DNA of 64,000 nucleotides from Acidianus brierleyi (GTDB lineage: Archaea > Thermoproteota > Thermoprotei_A > Sulfolobales > Sulfolobaceae), in assembly GCF_003201835.2 (NCBI RefSeq), contig NZ_CP029289.2:124001-188000 (forward strand), read 5' to 3'. Below the pieces are notes generated by a model. The model searched no databases. It was not told the origin of the DNA and worked only from the letters and a program-made list of their open reading frames with translations. Numbering within the stretch: position 1 is the first letter of the stretch; the number at the start of each line of letters is the position of its first letter. This document shows positions 17,499 through 32,199 of this stretch, in pieces. The translations under genes were made by a program, and so were the position numbers.

Positions 17499-17909
17499 TT
17501 AAATAATAAATCTTAATCCTACATTATCTATAGGAATACAATTATTACATTTTGATTTTGTAAAACATAATGTTTCTTTTTCAAAGGTATAGCATTTCTC
17601 CCTGACAAAATCATTAATATTAAATTCGTCATATTTTTGCTGATCTATTCTTACGTACCCCTCGAACTCATATCTAGTTAAAACTTTATCGTCTAAGAAT
17701 ACGAATATTCCGCCAAATAATAAAGGATAACATTCGATATAATCACAAACAGTTACGCTCATGCTGTTTCTTAGCTTCTCTATAATTTCTCCCTTAGTAA
17801 TAGTAGGTAGGACTGCCACGACAACAGTATAGTTCTTATATTTTTCATAAATAGTATTAGGTATTGCTATAATTCGTGGGCCATACTCATTCATTTCTTC
17901 TCTCCACAT
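17499..17909 (-). CDS. Unknown protein with cysteine-rich C terminus
   Basis: A 136-residue protein I do not recognise. The N-terminal ~85 residues look like an alpha/beta fold. The C-terminal segment carries a cysteine cluster (EKCYTFEKETLCFTKSKCNNC), which could bind zinc or an Fe-S cluster. It overlaps the end of the DHPS-like gene by 23 bases (an alternative ATG is at 17894) and is probably translated from the same mRNA, so it may be linked to pterin chemistry. Confidence 0.6.
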   Translation of the reverse strand: MWREEMNEYGPRIIAIPNTIYEKYKNYTVVVAVLPTITKGEIIEKLRNSMSVTVCDYIECYPLLFGGIFVFLDDKVLTRYEFEGYVRIDQQKYDEFNINDFVREKCYTFEKETLCFTKSKCNNCIPIDNVGLRFII

Positions 17910-19371
17910 ATAACTTTTTAAATAGAGGGCTATCTTGAATATAATTCTTGTCTAGATTCATAGCTATTTCAGCCTTAGCTAATTCATATCCTATATATAA
18001 TGCATGCTGTGGAGTTAGATCTATTTCTTTAACTAATTTTCTTCCTATAGCTAAACCGTCATTGCCTATAATACTAATTTTTTTCTTACCATAAAATTCT
18101 ACTCCTATCTTATCTTCAAGTTTAAATATCTTAGCAAATCCTGCTGAATCCATATCTGGAGGAGAATACTCGGCAACTTCTGCCTTTTCTATATTAACTC
18201 TTTCTTCTATTTTCTTTTTATCCTTAAGTATTAGTAAGTCTATTCCAATATCTTTTGGTGGCTTTCTTTGTAACATAGAAATTCCTACCAGTTTTGATGC
18301 AGTCTTAGTTTCCCAAGAGCTCCATTTTGTCTTGCCTTTTTCCATAACAAGGAGATTAGATATACCTATTTCTCCAGCTATAGATGTCATCAAAGCATTT
18401 ACACCGTGGCTATCTGCGTCTATTAACTCGGAAACATTCAATATTCCCATAAGCAAAGGTATGTCTGGTAACAATTTTCTTACTTTCCTATATTCAAAAA
18501 GACTATCTACTAGTCCTTCTAGTGGCGGAGATAAAACAGGATCAGCTATAAGCATATCGTAACCTAGATTTTTAGCTTTCTTTACTAAATTAATGGTAAT
18601 ATCTCCTCTATTTTCTACATTAAAAGGTGCTACAATAAAAGCAGCTTCCTTTTTTGCCTCTGTCAATTTATCAATATTAATTTCGTTTAAATTAAAGACA
18701 AACTTAGCGCCGTTTTTTATTCCATATATTAATTCACTTGGTGACTCGGCATCAATACCTACAATAACTCCCTCATCAATAGCAATGTTTAGTTTTCTTC
18801 TTACTTCTTCGTTATCATTATGTCCAACTGGAAATCCTATAACAAATACATCTACGAAATTTCTAGTTCTCTGTATTTCTTCTCTTATTTTATCACAACC
18901 CCACTTGGGATCCATCTCCAAGAATATTCTAAAAGGCGGAGGATATAATGGAATCCTTACACCAAGGTCGAATGCTATTTGGGCATTATTTATGATTTTT
19001 TCTTCATAACTATCAATATTTTTCTCTTTTATTCTACTTATTATTTCATCAGCTGGATCTATTGTAGAAAGCGGTATTCCCTTATCTAACGCATCAAAGA
19101 CTAGTGGAATATCCCACGCATTTTCTGTTCCTTTAAATGTTTTTATACCCAAAGTATCTTCTATTATTTTGACGTCTCCATTTACAAGCCCTGGCAATAT
19201 TATAACGTCGTACTTTTTATCAATATTTTTTAGATTTTCTAGTATATATCTGATACTCATTAGAGCTGCTACAGGGTAATTTAATACTTTCACATCGACA
19301 TTATCATACTTTTTTGTAACCTCCCTAACAATAGGGTAAGCTAATTTGCCAGTCACTACTAACGCTTTCAC
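17887..19371 (-). CDS. Dihydropteroate synthase-related protein (archaeal long form)
   Basis: A 494-residue protein of the archaeal DHPS-like family. The N-terminal ~140 residues are a domain of unknown role, and a TIM barrel follows at ~150-370 with IADPVLSPP, DIPLLMGILNVSELIDADSHG and TKWSSWETKTASKL resembling pterin-binding segments. The last ~120 residues are extra. In archaea this family is thought to act at the dihydropteroate-like step of folate or methanopterin-type cofactor synthesis; direct biochemical proof is limited. Neighbouring MptE and PTPS genes support a pterin role. Confidence 0.82.
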   Translation of the reverse strand: MKALVVTGKLAYPIVREVTKKYDNVDVKVLNYPVAALMSIRYILENLKNIDKKYDVIILPGLVNGDVKIIEDTLGIKTFKGTENAWDIPLVFDALDKGIPLSTIDPADEIISRIKEKNIDSYEEKIINNAQIAFDLGVRIPLYPPPFRIFLEMDPKWGCDKIREEIQRTRNFVDVFVIGFPVGHNDNEEVRRKLNIAIDEGVIVGIDAESPSELIYGIKNGAKFVFNLNEINIDKLTEAKKEAAFIVAPFNVENRGDITINLVKKAKNLGYDMLIADPVLSPPLEGLVDSLFEYRKVRKLLPDIPLLMGILNVSELIDADSHGVNALMTSIAGEIGISNLLVMEKGKTKWSSWETKTASKLVGISMLQRKPPKDIGIDLLILKDKKKIEERVNIEKAEVAEYSPPDMDSAGFAKIFKLEDKIGVEFYGKKKISIIGNDGLAIGRKLVKEIDLTPQHALYIGYELAKAEIAMNLDKNYIQDSPLFKKLYVERRNE

Positions 19372-19560
19372 ATCCTATATTTTGAATTACACCTAAATAT
19401 TGCCTTCGTTTAATCTATGATCTAAAAGTGTTTCGATATTAATAACGAATTATAAAGGACTAAAATTTCAATATTCTATATAATATATTTGGTAAAAATT
19501 TAAATTAAGTATAACGCTATGACTACTAGTCCTAGCGATTAAATGTTTGAAAAAAATAAG

Positions 19561-19570
19561 CTTTAAAAAA
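19561..19570 (+). promoter_or_regulatory. TATA box of the thioredoxin reductase gene
   Basis: CTTTAAAAAA is centred about 26 bases before ATG 19591 and preceded by a purine-rich stretch that fits a BRE. The spacing predicts transcription starting at the start codon (leaderless mRNA). The rest of 19372-19560 is AT-rich, with only a short CGCTA/TAGCG inverted repeat at about 19517-19539. Confidence 0.6.
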
Positions 19571-19590
19571 ACTGTATTTAAAATAATAGT

Positions 19591-20559
<969 letters not shown>

Positions 20560-21294
20560 AATTGGAAAAAATACTTAGAGATATAGGCAAAGAAGCAATT
20601 GATTTCCTAAATGAATTAAAAGGTAAAGAAGGAATAGACAAGATAATTGGACGGCATGGAGATGACACAACAAGAGTAGTTGACAAGAAATCAGAAGATT
20701 ATATTTTTGAATTATTAAGAAATACTGGATATAAATTTTTATTTGTTTCGGAAGAATCCGGGACTATTAATGAGAATAATTATGACTACATAGCTGTAAT
20801 AGATCCATTGGATGGAAGTACTAACTTTATAAATGGTATTCCATGGTCCTCAGTTTCAATAGCACTTTACAAGAACAATGAAAAAAACTTTATAAGATCA
20901 TATGCAGGTGTTGTAGCAAATATATTTTCAAAAGAAATATATACATACTATAATGGAAAATCGTATATTAATGGAAATATAGTAGAAAATGTTAGACCTA
21001 AAAGTAATATAGTACTAGCATACTTCGGTAAAAAAGAAATTGATAAAGCTTATCAAATTTTAAAAAAACTAGAAGGATTCAAAATACGAACTCTAGGATC
21101 TTCATCATTAGACATGATATTAATATGCACTGGCAAAGCATACTTCTACTTTGATATAAGAGATAAAATAAGAAACGTAGATGTAGCGGCCTCAACTGGT
21201 TTTTGTTCATCATTAAAGATATATCCATTCAACTCTAGAAACGAAATTATAACTTCATCCTTAGAATCTGTAGACGTGATAGGAGAAATAATGC

Positions 21295-23097
<1,803 letters not shown>

Positions 23098-23211
23098 TTA
23101 AATCAAGATATATTATTGGCATGGCAATATTTAAGCGTGTTATAATGAGTATTTTATAAAAAACTTATAAAAAATAATTTAACTAGGTAAAAGAAAAACA
23201 TCATAACCAAA

Positions 23212-24765
23212 TCATTTATAATAACCAGACCTAATATCTTCCAAAATTTTTGTTGCTGCATTATAACCTGGTGCTCCAGTAACTCCACCTCCTGGGTGTG
23301 TTCCAGATCCGCATAAGTAAAGCCCCTTAATTGGAGTAGTATAATCACTAAAGCTAGGTATAGGACGAAATACATATAATTGATCAGGAGTCATGTCAAC
23401 GTGAAATATATTGCCTTCCCATATTCCGAATCTTCTTTCAATATCTAGAGGAGTTAAGACTTCATATTTTATAGGATTGAAGTTTGGTGCAAATTCCCTT
23501 ATTTTATTAATAGTTATCTCCGCTATTTTATCTTTAATACTATCTAATTTCTTAGAATAAGGCAAATATTGTCCAAAAATTGAGAAAACAAACTTTCCTG
23601 GAGGAGCTACTGTAGGATCCACGCTAGATTGTATATTAATAGATAGCCAAGGTTCTTTTGAGTATCCAAAAAATTTTGCATCGTAAAAGGATTTCTCTAT
23701 ATACTCTACACTAGGCATAATTAACTCGGAAGCAATATGCTCTGGAGCTAGTGAAGTTCCGTTCCCAAAATTAGGTAATTCTTCAAGATATCCAACTATT
23801 TTGAAAGAAACACCCGTAGTCTTAAGATTCCTTATCTTTTTAATAAAATCATTATCCATATCGGATTTTACTAATCTCAAGAAAGTTGTTTTAGGATCGG
23901 CATTAGACACAACTATTTTACTTTCTATTACTTTTCCAGAATTTAACATGACTCCATTAACTTGATTATTTTTAATTTTTATTTCAGAAATTTCCGATTG
24001 AGTAAAAATATCTACACCAAATTTTTCTGCACTTCTTTTTAATGCTTGCGTTATGCCTCCCATTCCACCCTCTACATAACCCCACGCACCTTTTATGCCA
24101 TTGACTTCTCCTATTACATGGTGAGCAAGGACATATGCTGTCCCAGAAGTTGAAGGAGAAGCGTAAGTGCCGACTACCGCATCTTCAATTAATGCTGATT
24201 TTACTTCATCACTTTCGAAAAATTCGTCTAATAAAGACTTTCCATCTTGTACGAAAGTTCGCATAAAATTAAGTGCTTTTTCTTCATCTATATTTAAATT
24301 TTTTATTAAACTTACTATATTTTCAATCTCAGAAATTTTTATAGGTCTATTTAGCATCAATAAATCCGCCAACTCATAAAAAGGATCCCAGAATTTTACC
24401 CACTTTTCATAATTCTTAGAATCTTGCTTGGAAAATTTTTCTATTTCTTTTTGTGTCTTCTTTAGACTAGACCATATGTAAAGATTCTTACCATTTGGGA
24501 AAGGAACAAATAATCCAGGATCTTTGGTATATACTTTTAACCCATTACTATAAAGGTTCAAGTCATCAATAATTTTTTGCCTAAAAAGACTTAAGACATA
24601 AGCTCCTGTAGAAACTTTTATACCAGGCCACAGCTCTTCTGTTACTGATGCTCCACCTACTATGTTTCTTCGCTCAAAAACGGCTACCTTAAGGCCATTT
24701 TTAGCTAAATAAGAAGCTGTTACTAATCCATTATGTCCAGCACCAATTATGATTACATCATACAT
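23212..24765 (-). CDS. FAD-dependent oxidoreductase, phytoene desaturase/PYROXD2-like
   Basis: A 517-residue protein from ATG 24765. The dinucleotide-binding motif GAGHNGLVTASYLAKNG is at the N terminus, and the C-terminal FAD motif YLCGSGTHPGGGVTGAPGYNAA is intact. The family includes carotenoid desaturases, but this branch has no proven substrate and few carotenoid neighbours; none is seen here. A longer start (GTG 24789) is possible but would overlap the small membrane peptide gene, which ends two bases upstream of ATG 24765 and supplies a GAGG Shine-Dalgarno. Confidence 0.85.
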   Translation of the reverse strand: MYDVIIIGAGHNGLVTASYLAKNGLKVAVFERRNIVGGASVTEELWPGIKVSTGAYVLSLFRQKIIDDLNLYSNGLKVYTKDPGLFVPFPNGKNLYIWSSLKKTQKEIEKFSKQDSKNYEKWVKFWDPFYELADLLMLNRPIKISEIENIVSLIKNLNIDEEKALNFMRTFVQDGKSLLDEFFESDEVKSALIEDAVVGTYASPSTSGTAYVLAHHVIGEVNGIKGAWGYVEGGMGGITQALKRSAEKFGVDIFTQSEISEIKIKNNQVNGVMLNSGKVIESKIVVSNADPKTTFLRLVKSDMDNDFIKKIRNLKTTGVSFKIVGYLEELPNFGNGTSLAPEHIASELIMPSVEYIEKSFYDAKFFGYSKEPWLSINIQSSVDPTVAPPGKFVFSIFGQYLPYSKKLDSIKDKIAEITINKIREFAPNFNPIKYEVLTPLDIERRFGIWEGNIFHVDMTPDQLYVFRPIPSFSDYTTPIKGLYLCGSGTHPGGGVTGAPGYNAATKILEDIRSGYYK

Positions 24766-24767
24766 AA

Positions 24768-24872
24768 TTACTTCCTCTCTATCATCCACGCTAAAAGAGC
24801 TAAAGCTATAGAAATTGATACTAAACCAATTGCTATATATGAAAATATTATTATTAAATCTTGAGTAGCCAT
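24768..24872 (-). CDS. 34-residue single-pass membrane peptide
   Basis: An ATG-started frame (MATQDLIIIFSYIAIGLVSI, then SIALALLAWMIERK) codes for one clear membrane helix of about 22 residues with a charged ERK end and a polar start. It ends two bases before the start codon of the FAD oxidoreductase, so the pair is very likely coupled. It may anchor or regulate the oxidoreductase at the membrane. No family is recognised; conservation in other Sulfolobales would confirm it. Confidence 0.6.
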   Translation of the reverse strand: MATQDLIIIFSYIAIGLVSISIALALLAWMIERK

Positions 24873-24912
24873 TGTAAGTTATTTTATAAGGGGGATTTTA
24901 ACATTATTTGCT

Positions 24913-25987
24913 ATGATATTACCTAACTATAACGAAAATCTGTACTCTTTAGCATGTGGAATATCTGACTTTCTAGGTGTAAATAGAGAGTGCTTAAGCA
25001 AAATAGATATTTCTGGAAGAAGATTAGTTGTAATACTTATGGATGGTTTTGGATGGAATATAATGCAAAAAGCCAACATTAATAAACCAGAAGCAAGAAA
25101 AATTCAAACAGTATTTCCATCTACTACATCTACAGTTTTAACAACATTATTTACAGCCATGACTCCAGGCGAACATGGAATCCTCGGATACAACACTTTT
25201 GTAAAGAACATGGGAGGAATAATAAATACATTAAAATATACTCACCCTGCAATAGATGAGAGAGATTCTTTGAAGGGCGCAGTGCCTTTTGATAAAGCTT
25301 TCCCTAATGTAAGAGGATATTTACAAGAAATAAAAGATAAGAAAACTTTAGATATAGTTCCGAAAGGAATAGAAGATACAGAATTTTCTAAAGCTACACA
25401 TGCACGAACTACTGAGCATAAACCATATGTAGATTTTTGGGACGCTATGTATCTTTTCTCTCAAAGCCTTAATAATAATTATGATTTTATTTACTTTTAT
25501 TTACCATACGTGGATACGTTAGCACATAAACATGGACCTTATGCCGAACCAACAATTTCAGCGGCTAGAGAAATTTTCGAGTCAATCTATTCTATAGCAA
25601 ATAAATTTAATCAATACACATTTATCATTACAGCAGATCATGGCCACGTAATGGTATCTGATAATATAAACATAAAAGAAGACAAGGAATTTATGGGAAT
25701 GCTTGACGTACCTCCATATGGTGACTCTAGAGCTTTATTTCTAAGAAGTAGGTATGATATGAAGACCTATTTATCTCATAAATTTAATCTAAAAATATTT
25801 ACAAAAATAGAAATGGAAAAACTATTTGGAAAAATAGGTAATATAGATTTACCAGATTTTATAGCAGTACCAGAAGATAATAAGGCATATATCTTTGATT
25901 ATAAGGAAAATGGAGATTATGGAAAGCTTAAAGGACACCATGGCGGTCTACTTGAAGAGGAATTTGAAATTCCGTTGGTGACTATAA

Positions 25988-25995
<8 letters not shown>
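24913..25995 (+). CDS. Alkaline-phosphatase-superfamily phosphodiesterase
   Basis: A 360-residue protein of the nucleotide pyrophosphatase/phosphodiesterase group. Metal site residues: MDGFGWN (D), the nucleophile threonine in FPSTTSTVLTT, YVDTLAHKHG (D, H) and TADHGH. No signal peptide is visible, so it should be cytoplasmic. A TATA-like ATTTTATAAG at about 24881-24890 lies near 27 bases upstream of the ATG. It overlaps the phosphoribosyltransferase gene by eight bases, which suggests a nucleotide-related substrate. Confidence 0.85.
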
Positions 25996-26507
<512 letters not shown>

Positions 26508-26518
<11 letters not shown>

Positions 26519-28169
26519 TAGGTTCCCTATATTCTCCCCATACTTCTCTTAGTGTATTACTTATTTCTCCTACAGTAGCTCCTGATTTTACTGCATTAAG
26601 TATATGAGGAAACATATTTTCTTTTCTACTTTCTGCAACTTTTCTTAAACTATTTAATGAATCTCTAGTCTTCATTTCATCTCTTTCTGATCTATATTTT
26701 TTCAATCTTTGTAGAACTCTTTCTCTAACCTCTGGATTAACTCTAAATACTTCCGTAGTTCCTAACCAGTCTTGTTCAAAAGCAAAATTTACTCCTATTT
26801 TAATCATATCACCGTCTTCAATTTTCTTTTGAAGCCTATATGCACTCTCGGCAATCTCGGCCTGCGGATATCCTTTTTCAATTGCACTCATCATACCTCC
26901 CATGTCTTCAATTTTATGAATTATTTTCCATGCTTTATCTTCTATTTCGTCTGTTAACCATTCTATATAATAAGAACCTGCTAATGGATCAACAGTTTCT
27001 GTGCTTCCACTCTCGTAGGCTATTATTTGCTGTACCCTTATTGCTATTTTTGCTGCTTTTTCTCCTGGCAATGCCAGGGCCTCATCATACGCGTTAACAT
27101 GTAGGCTTTGAGTTCCACCTAATACTGCTGCCAATGCTTGTAATGTTGTACGAATTATATTAATTTCTGGCTGCTGTGCTGTTAACTCAGCACCTCCAGT
27201 CTGAGTATGAAACTTTAGGGTCATAGAATCTGGTTTTTTAGCGTTAAACCATTCCTTCATTATTTTAGCCCATATCCTTCTTGCAGCTCTAAACTTGGCT
27301 ACTTCCTCAAATATGTTTGTATATCCTGCAAAAAAGAACGATAGTGTTGAAGCAAAATCATCAACAGGAATTCCTCTCTCAATAGTTTTTCTAACGTACT
27401 CTATTCCATCTGATAATGTAAAAGCTACCTCAAGTACGGCATCAGCTCCCGCTTCCCTAATGTGATATCCACTTATACTTATTGGATGCCATTTAGGGAA
27501 GTTCTTATAGGAATATTCTATAAGGTCTACTGCGTACCTCATTGAAGGTTCAGGAGGATAAATGAAATTTTTTCTGGCTATATATTCTTTTAAGATATCA
27601 TTTTGTACTGTACCGTCAACTAATCTAGTGTCGATTCCTCTATTTTCTGCCGTAGTAACATACATAGATAACAATTCCATTGCTGTAGCATTGATAGTCA
27701 TAGATGTAGATACTTTATCTATAGGTATAGAACTCATTACATTATCCATTTCTTTCCAGTGGAACATTGACACTCCTACAACGCCTACTTCTGTATATGC
27801 TAAATCATTGTCTGGATCTAAACCTAATTGTGTTGGTAAATCAAAAGCCATGCTTAAGCCCGTTTGTCCTGCTTCTAAAAGTTTTCTAAAACGCAAATTA
27901 GTATCTTCAGAGGATCCAAACCCAGCATATTGTCTTATTGTCCATATCCTTCCTCTATACATATTAGGATATATACCTCGTGTGTAAGGATATTCTCCTG
28001 GAAATCCAATATTCTCATTATAATCTCCTTTTAAATCCAAAGGGGTATACAATGGTTTTATTTGAATTCCAGAAGGAGTTGTAAATACAGCTTTACGTTC
28101 TTTTCTCTTAGCAATCCACTTCTTATATACGTTATCTTCCCATTCTCGTAATCTATCTTCTACATCCAA
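26508..28169 (-). CDS. Methylmalonyl-CoA mutase, catalytic (large) subunit
   Basis: A 553-residue catalytic subunit of the split archaeal type (no B12-binding domain). The barrel motifs PLDLKGDYNENIGFPGEYPYTRG, YAGFGSSEDTN, FDLPTQLGLDPD, and HTQTGGAELTAQQP with SLHVNAYDEALALP are intact. It interconverts (R)-methylmalonyl-CoA and succinyl-CoA with a separate cobalamin subunit, which is not in this window. In Sulfolobales this serves the 3-hydroxypropionate/4-hydroxybutyrate CO2-fixation cycle. The epimerase is encoded divergently 87 bases away. Confidence 0.96.
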
Positions 28170-28227
28170 TAGAAATACCCAATATACAATTGCTTAAACA
28201 GTATAAAACCTTTGCTTTTTAATCAAA

Positions 28228-28235
28228 TTTATAAG
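28228..28235 (+). promoter_or_regulatory. TATA box of the methylmalonyl-CoA epimerase gene
   Basis: TTTATAAG is centred about 26 bases upstream of ATG 28257, predicting a leaderless mRNA. On the other strand GTTTTATAC near 28199-28207 is placed to serve the mutase gene, so this 87-bp spacer is a divergent promoter. Confidence 0.6.
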
Positions 28236-28256
28236 TGAAAATGAATCAATTAGCAT

Positions 28257-28676
28257 ATGGAATCAGAAAATGTAGATCATATAGGTATAGTTGTGGAAAA
28301 CCTAGAAAACGCGATTAATTTTTATCAAGAAAAATTCGGTATGAAAGTTATCGATAAGGAAATCCTTGAGGACAGAGGTCTAAAAGTAGCATTTATGATA
28401 GGTAAAAATGGAGAGACAGCTTTAGAGTTATTAGAACCAGTAAACCATGAAGATCTCAATAATACAATAGCAAAATTCTTAAAAAATAGGGGGCCGGGCT
28501 TACATCATATAGCGATAAGAGTTTCAAATATTGAAATGTCTTTAAAAGATTTACAGAATGAAGGACTAACACTAATCGATAAGGAACCAAGAAAAGGGGC
28601 AAGAGGACATTTAGTGGCGTTTATACATCCTAAGAGCTCTATGGGAACGCTCATTGAACTTGTTCAAGAAAGATAG
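28257..28676 (+). CDS. mce: Methylmalonyl-CoA epimerase
   Basis: A 139-residue glyoxalase-fold protein with two beta-alpha-beta-beta-beta halves (VDHIGIVVENLENAINFY and HHIAIRVSNIEMSLKDL), metal ligands H9, E at ALELLEP, H at GLHHIA and E near the C terminus (GTLIELVQ). It interconverts (S)- and (R)-methylmalonyl-CoA and so supplies the mutase encoded divergently next door. The pair is expected together in the crenarchaeal carbon-fixation cycle. Confidence 0.95.
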   Translation: MESENVDHIGIVVENLENAINFYQEKFGMKVIDKEILEDRGLKVAFMIGKNGETALELLEPVNHEDLNNTIAKFLKNRGPGLHHIAIRVSNIEMSLKDLQNEGLTLIDKEPRKGARGHLVAFIHPKSSMGTLIELVQER

Positions 28677-28728
28677 TATTTTTAGTAAATTTTAAATTCC
28701 TACATTGAGATAACATACACGACCAAAG

Positions 28729-29725
<997 letters not shown>

Positions 29726-29786
29726 TATCTCAACCAAAGCTTATTTGGTAGTTCTGCATTAATTTTAATTTGAGATAAGTGGTGAA

Positions 29787-31352
29787 ATGAAATATCCACG
29801 AGAGAATGATATAGGTAAAATAGAATATAAGCTTATCCTATCTGACGTTCCAGACGAAAGATTACAAGAACTAGCAAGTCAGATGAAGTTTAGAATAGAA
29901 GAAGGCGGTGGAGAAGCTATTTATATTGTAGGCGTAAGCGACGATGGAGACGTAATAGGATTAGATCAAAACGAATTATCAAACACAATTTCCGTCTTAG
30001 AAAAAATAGCTAAAATGATAAATGCCAAAATTGTTCACCAAAGACTAGTCGAAGTTAAAAATGATAGATATGTGGCTGAACTCCTTATTAGACTCCATAA
30101 AGATAACATGCCAATCCAAGTAAATGTTGCAGTAATGGGCCACGTTAATGCTGGAAAAAGCACAGTTACCGGAACTCTAATATCAGGGAAATTAGATGAT
30201 GGTAATGGCAGTTTAAGAATAATGATAGCAAGGTATTTGCATGAGATAATCAGTGGAAGAACATCATCAATAACCATGAGAATACTAGGATTTAACGATA
30301 GCGGTAATATAGTAAACCACTTTCTTAGAGATCCTTTAGATGAGGCAGACGTTACTATTAATAGTTCTAAAATAATAAGATTAATAGACCTTGGAGGACA
30401 TGAAAGATATTTGAGAACTACTCTAAAAGGGTTAATGGGTTATGATGTTAATTACGTTATGCTAGTTGTAGGTGCAGACGATGGATTAAGTATAATGGGA
30501 CGAGAACATCTAGCAGTAGCTTCAGTACTTAAATTCCCTATTTTCGTCGTTATAACTAAGGTTGATAAATTTCCTAAGGAACGCGTAGAGAAAATTGTTT
30601 ACGACATAAAAAACGTTCTTAAAATACCTGGCATAAATAGGTTTACAATGGAAGTAGAGGATGAAAATGATGTCTTAAATGCAATTGTCGGATTAAAAAC
30701 CGGGAGAATAGTTCCAATTTTCCAAGTATCAAATGTTACAGGCCAGGGTATTAATCTGTTAACTAGATTTCTTTATATGTTACCGCCAAGAAAACTAGAG
30801 ACAGTAAGCCGCAATCCATTAATATACATTGATGAAATATATAATGTGACAGGTGTTGGAATTGTTGTACTGGGATCAGTAATTAGAGGTAACGTTAACT
30901 CCAACGAGCAAATATTTATAGGTCCAACAAAATTTGGAGATTTTATACAAGCAAAGATAAAAAGTATTCAAGTTAATAGAGTTTTCGTGGATGAAGTAAA
31001 ACCTGGCACTATAGCAACTTTTGCAGTACAAGGAATAGAAAGAGATCTATTAAGAAAAGGAATGGTAATAACTAAAAATAAACCGAAAGCCGTAATGAGT
31101 TTTAAGGCAAAAATAATTGTATTACATCACCCTACTACTATAAAAGAAGGTTATGTTGCTACAATGCATTTATATACTATAAGACAAGCAGTTAGATTTT
31201 CAAAGATAAATAAAGGGCTATTAAGAACTGGAGATTCTTCTGACGTGGAATTAACCTTTCTATATAGACCAGAATATATAGAAAAAGGTCAGATATTTAT
31301 ATTTAGAGAAGGAAGAACAAGAGGTCTAGGAATTATTACTGACGTTGATTAA
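29787..31352 (+). CDS. EF1A-related GTPase, GTPBP1/GTPBP2-like
   Basis: A 521-residue translational GTPase-like protein. An ~110-residue N-terminal domain precedes the G domain with G1 GHVNAGKS (118-125), G3 DLGGHE and G4 TKVD, then two beta-barrel domains (~330-521). This is the GTPBP1-type architecture shared by archaea and eukaryotes and linked there to mRNA turnover and ribosome rescue. The GTPase centre is intact. Role in archaea is not established. It is divergent from ZPR1 with a 60-base spacer. Confidence 0.88.
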   Translation: MKYPRENDIGKIEYKLILSDVPDERLQELASQMKFRIEEGGGEAIYIVGVSDDGDVIGLDQNELSNTISVLEKIAKMINAKIVHQRLVEVKNDRYVAELLIRLHKDNMPIQVNVAVMGHVNAGKSTVTGTLISGKLDDGNGSLRIMIARYLHEIISGRTSSITMRILGFNDSGNIVNHFLRDPLDEADVTINSSKIIRLIDLGGHERYLRTTLKGLMGYDVNYVMLVVGADDGLSIMGREHLAVASVLKFPIFVVITKVDKFPKERVEKIVYDIKNVLKIPGINRFTMEVEDENDVLNAIVGLKTGRIVPIFQVSNVTGQGINLLTRFLYMLPPRKLETVSRNPLIYIDEIYNVTGVGIVVLGSVIRGNVNSNEQIFIGPTKFGDFIQAKIKSIQVNRVFVDEVKPGTIATFAVQGIERDLLRKGMVITKNKPKAVMSFKAKIIVLHHPTTIKEGYVATMHLYTIRQAVRFSKINKGLLRTGDSSDVELTFLYRPEYIEKGQIFIFREGRTRGLGIITDVD

Positions 31353-31745
31353 TGATAGTGTGCATGCTATTATTTCCTTTGTCACTTCTTTAGCCTTAGA
31401 ATCAATAGTTTTACGTATAGCATTAGAAAGAGGTCCTCTAACATCATAACTTGCATGCCACTCAACATATTTATCTTCTACTTTAACATTAGTATTTATG
31501 GTAATAATTATTCCTGGACCAGAAACTTCTATTACATTCTTAACTTCATTATTTAATACTTGAAAGTCTCTTATTTCACCTTCTAATTCAATTTGTAATG
31601 GACCCATTTTCATTTCTGCAGTAAACTTGTTTCCTTCGACTTTTGTCACATTTGGAGTACATTTAAGAAGATTATCTTTATTTCCAAGAATTTTTATAGC
31701 AACTTCTTTATCTCTTATTTCTTCTTTTCCACTAATTTCGTTCAT
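31326..31745 (-). CDS. CoxG-like SRPBCC-domain protein (second copy)
   Basis: A 139-residue START/SRPBCC-fold protein of the CoxG family (DNLLKCTPNVTKVEGNKF, later GPGIIITINTNVKVEDK). CoxG proteins occur with CO-dehydrogenase-type molybdenum hydroxylases and help recruit the enzyme to the membrane. It overlaps the preceding CoxG gene by four bases (ATGA) and converges on the GTPase gene. It is more divergent than its neighbour, so the two may be functionally distinct. Confidence 0.8.
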   Translation of the reverse strand: MNEISGKEEIRDKEVAIKILGNKDNLLKCTPNVTKVEGNKFTAEMKMGPLQIELEGEIRDFQVLNNEVKNVIEVSGPGIIITINTNVKVEDKYVEWHASYDVRGPLSNAIRKTIDSKAKEVTKEIIACTLSLINVSNNS

Positions 31746-32164
31746 TTCTTGTCAACCCTTTGCTTTAAGCAGTCGAAAAGTTCTCCAATTATTTTGTTCA
31801 TAGCAGGTTCCATTAGTCTACCTCCAACCGATGCAAGAATTCCAGATACTTTAACGTCAGCTTCATAAGCTATTTTATTGTCTTCAACTATAACATTAGC
31901 TAAAATATCTACATTACTATTTAGTCCAGTGCCCTTTGCGGTTAACGAGAAACCGTTATCTCGCATTTCAGTAAACTTTACGGTAGCCTTATAATCACCT
32001 TTTATAAAACCTATACCTGTACTCCCAGTTACTTTATATTCATCTCCTTCCTTTTTTATCTCCTTAATTCCAGGGAAACACTTGGCTACATCCTCAAGAT
32101 TTTGTAATATATTCATTATTTCAGATTTATTTGCTTTTACTTCAACACTACCTTGATACTTCAT
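31742..32164 (-). CDS. CoxG family SRPBCC protein
   Basis: A 140-residue protein with the CoxG hallmark sequence: KYQGSVEVKANKSEIMNILQ, VAKCFPGIKEI, GSTGIGFIKGDYKATVKF and a C-terminal GGRLMEPAMNKIIGELFDCL helix. It is an auxiliary protein for xanthine-oxidase-family enzymes. It is tandem with a second copy and lies across the divergent MocA-like gene from the CoxS/CoxM genes, all fitting one molybdenum-enzyme cluster. Confidence 0.9.
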   Translation of the reverse strand: MKYQGSVEVKANKSEIMNILQNLEDVAKCFPGIKEIKKEGDEYKVTGSTGIGFIKGDYKATVKFTEMRDNGFSLTAKGTGLNSNVDILANVIVEDNKIAYEADVKVSGILASVGGRLMEPAMNKIIGELFDCLKQRVDKK

Positions 32165-32199
32165 AGAGTTCTTTAATCACTTCACAAAAATATCTTTTA

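Noticed and set aside
19372..19590. Possible ncRNA with the CGCTA/TAGCG stem
   Set aside because: The stem is only five base pairs and no C/D or H/ACA boxes are present; kept only as promoter region.
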